NCBI GenBank assembly: GCA_965140395.1
Contig: OZ223207.1
Location: forward strand, 372,001-436,000
DNA from: Parvibaculum sp002684405
GTDB taxonomy: Bacteria > Pseudomonadota > Alphaproteobacteria > Parvibaculales > Parvibaculaceae
DNA: 64,000 bases
Reading direction: 5' to 3'
Below the pieces are notes generated by a model that saw only the letters and a list, made by a program, of their open reading frames with translations, did no database searches and was not told the origin of the DNA. Both the position numbers and the translations under genes were made by a program. Shown in pieces: positions 53,084 to 61,792 of this stretch; within the stretch, counting starts at the first letter, position 1; the number at the start of each line of letters is the position of its first letter.

Positions 53084-53695
53084 TCACGCGCCGTAGCGGG
53101 CGAGGTAGATGTCGATCGCCGAAAGGACGATCCTCTCCTTGTCCTCATGCGGGGAGACGTCCTCGCCGAAGAGGGCCGGCCAGATGAAAAACTCCTTCAC
53201 CATGCCGGAAATCTGTCTCGTGCCCGTTGCCGTGTCGTGCGGCTTCAATTGGCCCAGCTCGATATATTTGTCGAGCAGTTCCTGAATGTGCCGGTAACGC
53301 GTCTTCGTGCTGCGGTCGTAAACCTCCTGCGCGAGCTGGGGCGCGGAAGGGACTTCCGCAATGACCGCGCGGAGCAGGGCATTGCCGTCATGCGAGAACT
53401 GCTGGTCGATGCAGCTGCTAAGAAGCATCAGCAACGCGTCGCGCACCGGCTTTCCCTGATAGTTCTCCGGGCCGATGGGCGCGCCGGAATAGGCATCCTC
53501 GACCACCGCGACGAACAGGACGTCTTTCGATGAAAAATGCTTGTAGAGCGTGGCCGTCGATACGTCCGCCTGCCGAGCGATTTCGGCCATCGCCGCGCGT
53601 GTATAGCCTTCGGCGAAAAAGTTCTGGCGCGCTGCCTGAAGAATGGATGCGCGCTTGGCGTCGCTGACGGTGCGTCTGTAGGTTTCCAGTCCCAA
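53084..53695 (-). CDS. TetR family regulator
   Basis: 203 residues, TTG start (53695). Helix-turn-helix part SILQAARQNFFAEGYTRAAMAEIARQADVSTATLYKHFSSKDVLF is textbook TetR, followed by a TetR_C-like domain. A good sigma70-type promoter lies about 50 bases upstream. Convergent with the methyltransferase gene, so its targets may be there or elsewhere. Confidence 0.88.
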   Translation of the reverse strand: MGLETYRRTVSDAKRASILQAARQNFFAEGYTRAAMAEIARQADVSTATLYKHFSSKDVLFVAVVEDAYSGAPIGPENYQGKPVRDALLMLLSSCIDQQFSHDGNALLRAVIAEVPSAPQLAQEVYDRSTKTRYRHIQELLDKYIELGQLKPHDTATGTRQISGMVKEFFIWPALFGEDVSPHEDKERIVLSAIDIYLARYGA

Positions 53696-53745
53696 ACTTG
53701 TTTCTTTCTTTCGGTGCCATGTCTGGCAGAGGCAGACCCCGCCTT

Positions 53746-53775
53746 CTATAGGACTGAAAAGACAAATCGGGTCAA
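53746..53775 (-). promoter_or_regulatory. Candidate promoter of the tetR gene
   Basis: Read leftward: TTGACC (-35), 18-base spacer, CTATAG (-10), about 50 bases before the tetR start. Confidence 0.5.
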
Positions 53776-53820
53776 GTGTTCCGAGAGGAAAAATATTTCA
53801 GATGCGAAGGTTCAGTCCTC

Positions 53821-53843
53821 GTATTGGAGCACCAATACCTTTT
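53821..53843 (+). terminator. Terminator-like hairpin with no known gene before it
   Basis: GTATTGG-AGCA-CCAATAC followed by CTTTTT: a perfect 7-bp stem, 4-base loop and T run in the rightward direction. No rightward gene precedes it in this 180-base gap, so a short untranslated transcript may end here. Confidence 0.6.
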
Positions 53844-53844
53844 T

Positions 53845-53882
53845 CGTAAGCAAGTTCTACTCCATTATTATTCTTGCTTACG
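53845..53882. repeat. Perfect 10-bp inverted repeat at the sortase 3' end
   Basis: CGTAAGCAAG (53845-53854) and CTTGCTTACG (53873-53882) separated by an AT-rich 18-base loop; it overlaps the sortase stop codon. Read leftward it is not followed by T, so it is not a standard terminator for the sortase gene; it might protect the 3' end. Confidence 0.6.
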
Positions 53883-54486
53883 ATATAACTTGCTTAGTAA
53901 CTACCAGATAGCGCAGAGAGCCCTGCGCCACGGCGTCGAACGGGTAGCATGTCACGAGAACGAGGCTGTTCTCTGCGGTCGGGTCCAGGTTTGTTGTAGC
54001 GGCGTCAACAATTTGTGTTCCGGTTACTGAGTAAGTTGCTTTCCCGCCGTCCAGCGTTGTCAGCGTGATCTCGTCGCCCACCTGCAGGTCTTTCAGGAAA
54101 GCGAAATGCGTGTCCCTGTGGCCCGCAATGGCACGCAGGCCTTTGCCGGACGGATCGGTGGCGGACATCTGTCCCGGTCCGAAGGCGAGGGCTTCGCCGC
54201 TGGCATTCGACAGAACGATTTCCGAAATTTCGAGACGCGGAACGGAAAGCCGGGCGACGGGCCATGCATCGGCCCAGGCCCATGCCTTGTGGGGTGTGCC
54301 TGTGCGCAGGGATTCGTTCCAGGCGCTATCGAGAAGCATTTGCGCTAACTGCGCTTTCGCCTTGATGTAGAGGCCGTGGCCGAGCTGCCAGCCGCCAATC
54401 GCCATCAGGATCGCGATCAGGACGGCCCCCGCGGGGGCCGTCCATCCGTGTCGTTTCTGTACGGATAGTATTGACGCCTGCGTCAC
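53878..54486 (-). CDS. Class GN sortase (Gram-negative)
   Basis: 202 residues, GTG start. An N-terminal anchor GAVLIAILMAIGGWQLG precedes the sortase fold; the catalytic His is in AIAGHRDTHFAFLKDLQVGD, the Cys in VLVTCYPFD and the Arg in GSLRYLVV. It should cleave the C-terminal signal of the neighbouring VIT/VWA protein. Start lies 4 bases after that gene's stop, so both are one operon. Known family in marine proteobacteria; the physiological role is unknown. Confidence 0.92.
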   Translation of the reverse strand: MTQASILSVQKRHGWTAPAGAVLIAILMAIGGWQLGHGLYIKAKAQLAQMLLDSAWNESLRTGTPHKAWAWADAWPVARLSVPRLEISEIVLSNASGEALAFGPGQMSATDPSGKGLRAIAGHRDTHFAFLKDLQVGDEITLTTLDGGKATYSVTGTQIVDAATTNLDPTAENSLVLVTCYPFDAVAQGSLRYLVVTKQVIS

Positions 54487-54490
54487 GATT

Positions 54491-56767
54491 TCAGCCCCGC
54501 CGCGTGACCCGCCGCCAGAGCAGCATCAGCAGGAAGGCGGCCAGCAGCGTGAAGAGCCCGTTGCGGATGAGGCCCGGCGCATCGCTTGCCGTCTGGGGCA
54601 GGGCAAGGCCTCGGTCCTGCGCGCTATCCATGACCGGGCTCTGCGCGGAGGCGAGCATGGCGGTCGGCGCGGCACGCATCGCCTTGCGCATCACGGGCGC
54701 GGGCATGCTTTCGCCGAATACTTTGTCGAACTCCCAGCCATCGGGAAGGTTCACCGGCATGTCGCGGCTTTCCAGCTTCTCCCCGTCGGGGCGCGTGGGC
54801 GTCACATCCACGGCGACGAGGCTGGTGCGGCGGCTCACCAGATGGTGGGCGAGCGCCACTTTCAGGATCTCGGCGTCGGTCTTTTCATAGTTGCCGCCCA
54901 TCAGCCTGTCGGCTTCCAGCGCGGCGATCTTGCGCCGGGCCCAGAGCTTGCCGATGCCGGGCCGGGTTTCGCCCGCATCGAGCGGGATGCGGACCTGCCA
55001 TGCCTTGCCGGCAAGATCACCCTTGAGCGTGAGGTTGCCCTGCGCCTTGTCCATGCGCGCGGCCAGCACCACCGGTTCGCCCTTGTAGAGATCGGGCACC
55101 GGATCGGGCCAGCTTTCGGTCTGCGTGCCCTCGGGCCAGCTCGCGGTGACATTGGTAACGAGGGGATGTTCGAGCTTGTTCACGAGCTCGGCCATGCGGC
55201 TCTTCACCTGGGCGAGGTCGCCGATATGGGTGAAGCTGCCGCGCCCCGCTTCGGCGGCCCGCGTCATGAAATAGGAGTTGGGTGCGGACCCGATCCCGAC
55301 CGTGAAGAGACGCGAGCGGCCGCGATGGCGGGCGATTTCCTCAAACAGCGCCTTCTCGTTGGAGATCGCGCCGTCGGTGAGGAAGATCACCTGTCTCACA
55401 TGGCTCGTGGCATTGGGTGTGCGGTCGTTGAGCGCGGCTTTCAGCGCGGGCAGCATTTCCGTGCCGCCATCCGCGCTGAGCCCGTTCACGAATTTCCGGG
55501 CGACGGCGATGTTCTCGCGGTCGGCGCGGACGGGCTGCGGAAAGAGCAGCTCATGCGTGTCGTCGAAGCGGATGATGTTGAATGTGTCTTCCGGCTTCAG
55601 CTTGTCGAGCGCGAAAAGGAGGCCGGCCTTGGCTTGCGGCATGGAGGCGCCCGCCATGGATCCGGAATTGTCGATCACGAAGATCGCCTCGCGCGGCTTG
55701 GCCTGCGGCTGTACCGCGCCGGAGGGCGGCATCAGCATCACCAGCACATAGTCCTTGCCGTCCACCGTCTCGCGAAAGAGGCCGGCGGTCGGCGCGGTGG
55801 TCTCGGCGGGCGCCCAGGTCAGTTCGAAATCCTTGTCGGCGGGCACGACCTTTTCGGCTAGCGAAAGCTTCGCGCCTTCCTTGCCGGTCCGCTGGATATC
55901 CACCTTGTGGAAAGAGCTTTTCACCGGCCCGAGCGGAAAGCCCGCTTCCAGCGACACTTCGAGCGCGACCGGGTTCACCTTGCCTTCTTCCGGGTCGAGA
56001 ACGGGCGGCTGCGTCAGGTCGGGGGCATTGCCGGGATGGGCGGTGCCGGGCGGCAGGTCTTTTTCGTCGGGCTGCGTGGTGCCCCAGCCGGAGCCGGGCG
56101 CGAAATCCACGACCTGCGGGTCGGCGGCTTCCTTCGGCACGTAGCGCGGTGCGACCACCATGGGAAAGCGCAGCGAGAAGCGGTCGCCGTCGCGATGCAC
56201 AGTCTGCTGATATTCGATCTGGATGGTCACGGATTCATGAGGGCCGATATTGGCTACCGCATTGGTAAAGACGTTGGGGCGCTGCTGTTCCAGCAATCCG
56301 GCCTTCTTGCCTTCCGCCTTCGCCTTCTCGTAGATCCTGCGCGCCTCTTCCTTCTCCTTGATCTTCCCTTCGATGACGCGGTCGCCGATGATCATTTTCA
56401 TCGTATCGACGGCGGCATCCTCGGGCAGGGGAAAGACATATTTGCCCTCCACCCATCCCTCGCCGGGGTTGATGAAGCGTTGCGTCACGCGGGCCCGCGC
56501 CATGGGGCCGGTCACCTCGATCTTCGCATCGGTGGCGAGCAGGGGAGCGGGCACATATTTGCCCGGTTCCTTCGAGTTCAGAAGCAGCGTGCCGCTTTGC
56601 ACATCGTTCAGCGTGACGAGGCCGTTTCGGGCGGCCGCGCCATCGGCTTTCGCGGCGACCGTCAACAGGCCGGTCACGGCGAAGAGAGTGGCAAACAGGG
56701 CGATAATGAAAACAATGGCGTCGCGCGGACCTGTGTGGTGCACAGACCGATGCGGCAGGCTCCTCAT
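54491..56767 (-). CDS. Sortase-target VIT/VWA surface protein
   Basis: 758 residues, marine proteobacterial sortase target family. N-terminal signal anchor, VIT domain (RVTQRFINPGEGWVEGKYVFPLP, KAKAEGKKAGLLEQQRPNVFTNAVANI), VWA domain with MIDAS DNSGSM (AIFVIDNSGSMAGAS) and a C-terminal sorting signal LALPQTAS, a hydrophobic helix and RRVTRRG. The sortase next door probably cuts in LPQTA. Mammalian inter-alpha-trypsin inhibitor relatives bind matrix; role here unknown. Confidence 0.93.
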   Translation of the reverse strand: MRSLPHRSVHHTGPRDAIVFIIALFATLFAVTGLLTVAAKADGAAARNGLVTLNDVQSGTLLLNSKEPGKYVPAPLLATDAKIEVTGPMARARVTQRFINPGEGWVEGKYVFPLPEDAAVDTMKMIIGDRVIEGKIKEKEEARRIYEKAKAEGKKAGLLEQQRPNVFTNAVANIGPHESVTIQIEYQQTVHRDGDRFSLRFPMVVAPRYVPKEAADPQVVDFAPGSGWGTTQPDEKDLPPGTAHPGNAPDLTQPPVLDPEEGKVNPVALEVSLEAGFPLGPVKSSFHKVDIQRTGKEGAKLSLAEKVVPADKDFELTWAPAETTAPTAGLFRETVDGKDYVLVMLMPPSGAVQPQAKPREAIFVIDNSGSMAGASMPQAKAGLLFALDKLKPEDTFNIIRFDDTHELLFPQPVRADRENIAVARKFVNGLSADGGTEMLPALKAALNDRTPNATSHVRQVIFLTDGAISNEKALFEEIARHRGRSRLFTVGIGSAPNSYFMTRAAEAGRGSFTHIGDLAQVKSRMAELVNKLEHPLVTNVTASWPEGTQTESWPDPVPDLYKGEPVVLAARMDKAQGNLTLKGDLAGKAWQVRIPLDAGETRPGIGKLWARRKIAALEADRLMGGNYEKTDAEILKVALAHHLVSRRTSLVAVDVTPTRPDGEKLESRDMPVNLPDGWEFDKVFGESMPAPVMRKAMRAAPTAMLASAQSPVMDSAQDRGLALPQTASDAPGLIRNGLFTLLAAFLLMLLWRRVTRRG

Positions 56768-56904
56768 GGTGACATCCCCTCATCCATGCGTTTCGGTATG
56801 AGTGAGTTTCACGGAGGAATGGGGCGGTGCCGGTCAGAAAAACGGGCCGTGGGCTGAAGATTTTGCGGCCATATTATGGCGATCCCGGGTAAGGCGTTGA
56901 TTCC

Positions 56905-57516
56905 TTACACGGGCCGCCAGCTCATCGGCACATAAAGCGGCCGGGCCTCGATGCGCGCAATCCAGTTCCGGACGGCCGGATAGGCGCTGAGGCTGAAGCC
57001 GCCTTCATGCGCCACATGGCTGTAGGCGTAGAGCGCGATGTCGGCAATGGTCATCCGGGTGCCGACGAACCAGTCCTGCGCGGCAAGCCGTCTTTCCATC
57101 ACGTCGAGCGCCTGATAGCCGCGGTCATGCCATTCGGGGAAGCGGTCCCTTGCCTCTTCCGCGCCGCCCGGCCTGATCGACCGCCAGTAGCGCGCGACGG
57201 CGATATAGGGCTCGTGGCTGTACTGCTCGAAGAACATCCATTGCAGCACCTGCGCCTGTTCAAAGGCGTCGTCCGGCCAGAAGGACGTTCCTTGCGCGAG
57301 ATAGAAGAGCATGGCGTTCGATTCCGCCAGCAGGCGGCCGTCCTCCAGTTCCAGCGTCGGCACCCGGCCATTGGGGTTCTTCGCCAGGAAGTCCGGCGTG
57401 CGGCTCTCGCCTTTCAGAATGTCGATGTCGACAAGCGCCAGATCGCGTCCCGTCATATGGGCGAGCAGGCGCGGCTTGTAGCAATTGCCGGAATCCTGCA
57501 TCTGGTAGAGCCGCAT
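56905..57516 (-). CDS. Glutathione S-transferase
   Basis: 203 residues. Thioredoxin-fold N-terminus MRLYQMQDSGNCYKPRLLAH, with NGRVPTLELEDGRLLAESNAML (the cis-Pro and SNAI-type GSH-binding loop), then the helical C-domain ending LYVPMSWRPV. Substrate unknown. Start chosen at 57516 for the GGAAAG ahead; an ATG 15 bases upstream is possible. A piece of the dispersed repeat sits just before it. Confidence 0.92.
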   Translation of the reverse strand: MRLYQMQDSGNCYKPRLLAHMTGRDLALVDIDILKGESRTPDFLAKNPNGRVPTLELEDGRLLAESNAMLFYLAQGTSFWPDDAFEQAQVLQWMFFEQYSHEPYIAVARYWRSIRPGGAEEARDRFPEWHDRGYQALDVMERRLAAQDWFVGTRMTIADIALYAYSHVAHEGGFSLSAYPAVRNWIARIEARPLYVPMSWRPV

Positions 57517-57535
57517 GGTGTCGCTTTCCATCTCT

Positions 57536-57571
57536 GCGTCATGCCCCGCATAAAGCCGGGCCAGGACGAAT
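57536..57571. repeat. Dispersed palindromic repeat, partial copy 6
   Basis: GCGTCATGCCCCGCATAAAG-CCGGGCCAGGACGA: recombined or eroded piece of the family at 7700, between the mocR stop and the GST gene. Confidence 0.6.
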
Positions 57572-57576
57572 ATTCT

Positions 57577-59088
57577 TCAAAACTCCGCCATCTTCTCTTT
57601 CTCCAGCACTGTTGCAAGCGTCCTTGCGCCCTTGCGTAACGCATCGTCGGGCACGCCCGCATAACCCATATGAAGGCCCGGCCTGCCGCCCGGTGCCAGC
57701 CGGTAGGCGGAAAGCGCCGTCGCGTGAATGTCCGCCTGTCGCGCGGCGGCGGCCGCTTTCGCGTCATCCGCGCCGGGCGGCAGCAGGGCGGCGAGCTGCA
57801 ACCCGCCTTCGCCGGGCGCGGGGCGCAGCCAGCGGGCAAGCGTGGTGTCGAGTTCTTCCAGCAGGATCGCCCGCCGTCTTGCATAGACCTGCCGGACGCG
57901 GCGCACATGCGCCCCGAAATGGCCTTCTTCGATAAACTCCGCCAGCGCGGCCTGCAGCGATGCGGGCGGGATATGTCCGGTGAGCCGGATCGCCACGGAA
58001 AAGGGCTCGGCGAGCGCCGGCGGCACGATGAGATAGCCGATCCGGATCGCGGGAAAGAGCGTCTTGGCCAGCGTGCCCATATAGATCACGGTGTCGCCGC
58101 GATCGAGGCCCTGCAGCGAGGCGATGGGGCGCCCGGCAAAGCGGAACTCGGAATCATAGTCGTCTTCGAGGATATAGCCGCCGCTTTGCGCCACATGCTC
58201 GATCAGCGCGAGCCGGCGGGGCAGGGAGAGTGTCGCCCCCATGGGAAACTGGTGCGAGGCCGTGACATAGGCCAGGCGCGGCGGCGGCAGGGTGGCGATG
58301 GCCGCTTCCACATCCATGCCGTTTCCGTCCACTTCGACGGGGCGAATATCGGCTTCCGCGCTCATGAGCGCGCCGCGCGCACCGAGATAGCCCGGGTCTT
58401 CCATCCACACCGTGTCGCCGGGGTCGATCAGCATGCGGATGGCGAGGTCGAGGGCTGCCTGCGCCCCGGCGGTGACGATCACCTGTTCAGGCGTGCAGAC
58501 GACGCCCCGGTCGGCGGCCGCGTAATCGGCGATCGCCCTGCGCAGGCCCTCATGGCCCTTGTCGACCTCATAGCCGAACAAATCGTGGCGCGGGTCGCGG
58601 CTGTGTTTTGCCAGCAGGCGGCTCCACAAAAGCGCGGGGAAGTCTTCGATGTCCGGCAATCCGTGCTGGAAGGGGCGGGTGACGCCGCGGCGGTAGGTCG
58701 CCGCGGGCCGCCTGACGCCCTGCATGGCATCGCCGCGCCGGGAGAGGAGGCGTTTCGCGGGCCGGGCCGTCGGGCTTTGCGTCCGCCGCGGGGGCGGTTC
58801 GCCCGGTCCCGTCAGCCGGTCCGGCAGCAGATGCGCCACCCGCGTGCCCGCGCCGATATGGCTGTCGAGATAGCCTTCCGCCGTCAATTGCTCGTAAGCG
58901 GAGACCACGGTGTTGCGCCCGACGCCGAGTTCCGTTGCCAGGCCGCGCGAGGAGGGGAGACGCGCGCCCGGCTTCAACCGTCCGTCCAGTATGGCCTCGC
59001 GCAGCCCGTCATAGAGCTGGCGGTAAAGCGGTAGATCGCTTGCCGTGTCGAGCGACAGCGTGCCCAACGGCAATGGTGTGTCCGGCAT
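57577..59088 (-). CDS. MocR/PdxR-type GntR regulator with aminotransferase domain
   Basis: 503 residues. N-terminal GntR winged helix (LYRQLYDGLREAILDGRLKPGARLPSSRGLATELGVGRNTVVSAYEQL) fused to a class I aminotransferase domain with the PLP-lysine region MGTLAKTLFPAIRIGY and EDDYDSEFRFAGR. These regulators sense PLP or an amine-PLP adduct; PdxR controls vitamin B6 genes. Divergent from a PNPOx-fold gene, its likely target. Start at 59088 behind GAGAGG. Confidence 0.94.
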   Translation of the reverse strand: MPDTPLPLGTLSLDTASDLPLYRQLYDGLREAILDGRLKPGARLPSSRGLATELGVGRNTVVSAYEQLTAEGYLDSHIGAGTRVAHLLPDRLTGPGEPPPRRTQSPTARPAKRLLSRRGDAMQGVRRPAATYRRGVTRPFQHGLPDIEDFPALLWSRLLAKHSRDPRHDLFGYEVDKGHEGLRRAIADYAAADRGVVCTPEQVIVTAGAQAALDLAIRMLIDPGDTVWMEDPGYLGARGALMSAEADIRPVEVDGNGMDVEAAIATLPPPRLAYVTASHQFPMGATLSLPRRLALIEHVAQSGGYILEDDYDSEFRFAGRPIASLQGLDRGDTVIYMGTLAKTLFPAIRIGYLIVPPALAEPFSVAIRLTGHIPPASLQAALAEFIEEGHFGAHVRRVRQVYARRRAILLEELDTTLARWLRPAPGEGGLQLAALLPPGADDAKAAAAARQADIHATALSAYRLAPGGRPGLHMGYAGVPDDALRKGARTLATVLEKEKMAEF

Positions 59089-59213
59089 CCGGCCTCTCTC
59101 CCACGGTCTCCCCAAGAGTGGTTCCACTATAATTCCATCAATGGACCTTCTGGTAGGGCCAATTATGGCCGATAGGGGTGCCATTCACGGTTGGAGCCAA
59201 TGGAGCGAGCGAC
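59089..59213. promoter_or_regulatory. Divergent mocR / PNPOx-fold gene control region
   Basis: 125 bases. Repeated TGG/CCA half sites: GGTTCCA (59117-), CCATCAATGG palindrome, TGGACC, GGGCCA and TATGGCC. MocR proteins bind sites of such repeated TGG-CCA halves, so this is a likely binding region; I cannot fix exact repeats. Confidence 0.4.
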
Positions 59214-59852
59214 ATGGCGAGCGAGAACAGCGACTACAGTCCCGACAAGGCCTTCAGGCCCCGGCGCGCGCCGGGCCGCGAGCGCTTCGACCGTGCCACT
59301 GTCCATGCGATCCTCGACGATGGCTATGTCGCCCATGCCGGTTTTCAGGGCGCGCAGGGGCCGGAGATCATTCCCGTCTTCTATGTGCGGGAGGGAGAGC
59401 GGGTGCTGATCCACCTTTCCGCGAAGGCCGGGCTCTCCATCGCGCTGAAGCGGGGTGAGGCGGTGACGCTGGCCGTCACCCATCTGGACGGGCTCATTCT
59501 CGCGCGCTCCGCCTTCCATCATTCGATGAACTACCGCTCCGTCATCATCCATGGCGCGGCGGTGAAACTCACCGGCGAGGAAAAGGCCGATGCGCTGGAC
59601 CTGATGGTGGAGAGGGTGGAAGAGGGCCGGTCGGCCAGCGTCCGCCGCGCCAATGCGCAGGAGATGAAGGCAACCGCCGTCTTCGCCGTTCCGCTGGAGC
59701 AGGTGGCGGCCAAGCTGCGCAGCGGCGGCCCGAAGGACGACCCGGAGGATATGGCGCTTCCCGTCTGGGCGGGCACGATCCCGCTTGAGCTGATACGGGG
59801 AAAGCCCTTGCGGGACATTTCGGTGGATGCGGAGGGCGTTTTGTCCGATTAG
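59214..59852 (+). CDS. PNPOx-fold flavin-dependent protein (pyridoxamine oxidase-like)
   Basis: 212 residues from MASENSDYSPDKAFRP. The split-barrel is seen in ATVHAILDDGYVAHAGFQGAQGPEIIPVFYV, VLIHLSAKAGLSIALKRGEAVTLAVTHLDGL and MNYRSVIIHGAAVKLTGEEK. It resembles the Putative_PNPOx/5-nitroimidazole reductase group more than true PdxH. Activity is unknown. Divergent to and probably regulated by the MocR protein. Confidence 0.87.
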   Translation: MASENSDYSPDKAFRPRRAPGRERFDRATVHAILDDGYVAHAGFQGAQGPEIIPVFYVREGERVLIHLSAKAGLSIALKRGEAVTLAVTHLDGLILARSAFHHSMNYRSVIIHGAAVKLTGEEKADALDLMVERVEEGRSASVRRANAQEMKATAVFAVPLEQVAAKLRSGGPKDDPEDMALPVWAGTIPLELIRGKPLRDISVDAEGVLSD

Positions 59853-59929
59853 CATGTTGCACTGCAAAGGCGGCAGGCTTAGGTTTCAGCCGCCTTTTCA
59901 GGCCTTTTCCCGCGACAGGAGATCACGCC

Positions 59930-61132
59930 ATGGGTTTCATTTCAGACGCACTCAACCGCATTCAGCCGTCGGCCACCATGGCGGCGACCCAGAAAGCGCG
60001 CGATCTGAAAGCGCAGGGCGTCGATGTGATCGGCCTTGGCGCGGGCGAGCCGGATTTCGATACGCCGGACAATATCAAGGAAGCCGCCATCGAGGCGATC
60101 CGCCGCGGCGAGACGAAGTACACCGCCGTGGACGGCATCCCGGAACTCAAGGCGGCGATCTGCGCCAAGTTCAAGCGCGAGAACGGGCTCGACTATGCGC
60201 CGAACCAGGCGTTCGTCGCGCCGGGCGGCAAGCCGATCATCTTCAACGCGATGGTCGCCACGTTGAACCCCGGCGACGAGGTCGTCATCCCGACGCCGTA
60301 TTGGGTGTCCTATCCTGACATCGTCCTGCTGGCGGGCGGCAAGCCGGTCTTTGCCGAGGCCTCCATGGAAACCGGTTTCAAGCTGACGCCGGAGGCGCTG
60401 GAAGCGGCGATCACGCCGAAGACGAAATGGTTCATCTTCAACTCGCCGTCGAACCCGTCGGGCGCGGCCTATACGCGCGACGAGCTGAAGGCGCTTACCG
60501 ACGTGCTGATGAAGCATCCGCATGTCTGGATCCTCACCGACGATATGTATGAGCATCTCGTCTATGACGATTTCCAGTTCGTCACGCCCGTGCAGGTGGA
60601 GCCCGGTCTTTACGAGCGCACGCTCACCATGAACGGCGTCTCCAAGGCCTATGCGATGACGGGCTGGCGTATCGGCTATTGCGCCGGGCCGGTGGAACTC
60701 ATCAAGGCGATGGCCAAGGTGCAGGGTCAGTCCACCTCCAACCCGACCTCCATTTCGCAATGGGCGGCGGTGGAAGCGCTGAACGGGACGCAGGATTTTA
60801 TCCCCGAGCGCGCGGCCGTCTTCAAGGAGCGCCGCGACCTCGTGGTCTCCATGCTGAACCAGGCGTCCGGCATCACCTGTCCGACGCCGGAAGGCGCCTT
60901 CTATGTCTATCCGTCCTGCAAGGGCACGATCGGCAAGAAGACGCCGGGGGGCAAGGTCATCGAGAACGATCAGGATTTCGTCGAGCAGCTTCTGGAAGCC
61001 GAGGGCGTGGCTTGCGTCCATGGCGGCGCCTTCGGGCTTTCGCCTTACTTCCGCATTTCCTATGCGACCTCGACGGAGAACCTCGAAAAGGCCTGCGAGC
61101 GCATCCAGCGTTTCTGCGCCTCGCTGAGCTGA
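59930..61132 (+). CDS. aatA: Aspartate aminotransferase (class I, PLP)
   Basis: 400 residues. Start MGFISDALNRIQPSATMAAT is typical of alphaproteobacterial AspATs (Ib). Motifs: GAGEPDFDTPDNIKEA, IFNSPSNPSGAAYTRDEL, the PLP lysine in NGVSKAYAMTGWRIGY and the C-terminal YFRISYATSTENL. It interconverts aspartate/2-oxoglutarate with oxaloacetate/glutamate. CAGGAG is the ribosome site; terminator follows. Confidence 0.95.
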   Translation: MGFISDALNRIQPSATMAATQKARDLKAQGVDVIGLGAGEPDFDTPDNIKEAAIEAIRRGETKYTAVDGIPELKAAICAKFKRENGLDYAPNQAFVAPGGKPIIFNAMVATLNPGDEVVIPTPYWVSYPDIVLLAGGKPVFAEASMETGFKLTPEALEAAITPKTKWFIFNSPSNPSGAAYTRDELKALTDVLMKHPHVWILTDDMYEHLVYDDFQFVTPVQVEPGLYERTLTMNGVSKAYAMTGWRIGYCAGPVELIKAMAKVQGQSTSNPTSISQWAAVEALNGTQDFIPERAAVFKERRDLVVSMLNQASGITCPTPEGAFYVYPSCKGTIGKKTPGGKVIENDQDFVEQLLEAEGVACVHGGAFGLSPYFRISYATSTENLEKACERIQRFCASLS

Positions 61133-61155
61133 GACCTTATCGACCGACGATGAAG

Positions 61156-61185
61156 AGGGCCGGGCATTCCCGGCCCTTTTTCTGC
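61156..61185 (+). terminator. Rho-independent terminator after aatA
   Basis: AGGGCCGGG-CATT-CCCGGCCCT followed by TTTTTC, 24 bases after the stop. Confidence 0.9.
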
Positions 61186-61198
61186 GTCAAAAAGTCAT

Positions 61199-61215
61199 TT
61201 TAAAATAGTTCTAAA
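61199..61215. promoter_or_regulatory. Candidate Irr box (iron control element) before dps
   Basis: TTTAAAATAGTTCTAAA: matches the Irr-box TTTAGAA-N3-TTCTAAA at 13 of 14 positions. It lies 80 bases before the Dps ATG. Irr, a Fur-family regulator of Rhizobiales and Rhodobacterales, represses iron-storage genes under low iron. Confidence 0.65.
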
Positions 61216-61294
61216 GAGGGTTGTAACGGCTATATGACTTCATACATCTCCTTGAGAGTTCAGCTGAGATGAATGCGAAAACAGGAGGTACATC

Positions 61295-61768
61295 ATGGAT
61301 ATGAAAGTCGATACCGGTATCGCTCAGGGCGACCGCAATGCAATCTCCGATGGTCTCGGCCGTGTACTGGCGGACACCTACACGCTTTATCTCAAGACCC
61401 ATAACTACCACTGGAACGTCACCGGCCCGCAGTTCCGCGCGCTCCATCTCATGTTCGAGGAGCAGTATCGCGAGCTCTGGGCGGCGACCGACGAGCTCGC
61501 CGAGCGCATCCGCGCGCTGGGCTATTTCGCGCCGGGCACCTATGCGGAATACGCGAAGCTCACCTCCATTCAGGAGGACAATGGCGTCCCGAGCGCGGAC
61601 CAGATGGTCGCCAATCTCGTGAAGGGCCATGAAACGGTGGTGAAGACGGCGCGCGACCTCTTCCAGCTCGCCGACGAGGCGAAGGATGAAGTGACGGCCG
61701 ACCTCATGGTCCAGCGGATGAACGCGAGCGAGAAGACGGCCTGGATGCTCCGCAGCATGATCGAGTAA
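61295..61768 (+). CDS. dps: Dps family DNA-binding ferritin-like protein
   Basis: 157 residues. The inter-subunit ferroxidase site is read from LKTHNYHWNVTGPQFRALHLMFEEQYRELWAATDELAERI: His, then Asp/Glu. No long Lys tail. It oxidises Fe2+ with peroxide and stores iron, protecting DNA. ATG follows AGGAGGT (ideal). Regulation by iron via the upstream Irr-like box is proposed. Confidence 0.94.
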   Translation: MDMKVDTGIAQGDRNAISDGLGRVLADTYTLYLKTHNYHWNVTGPQFRALHLMFEEQYRELWAATDELAERIRALGYFAPGTYAEYAKLTSIQEDNGVPSADQMVANLVKGHETVVKTARDLFQLADEAKDEVTADLMVQRMNASEKTAWMLRSMIE

Positions 61769-61792
61769 GCCTCGACCGCCATAGGAACGCAC

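Noticed and set aside
53845..53882. Rho-independent terminator of the sortase operon
   Set aside because: In the sortase direction the hairpin is followed by AAAAAGG, not by a T run.
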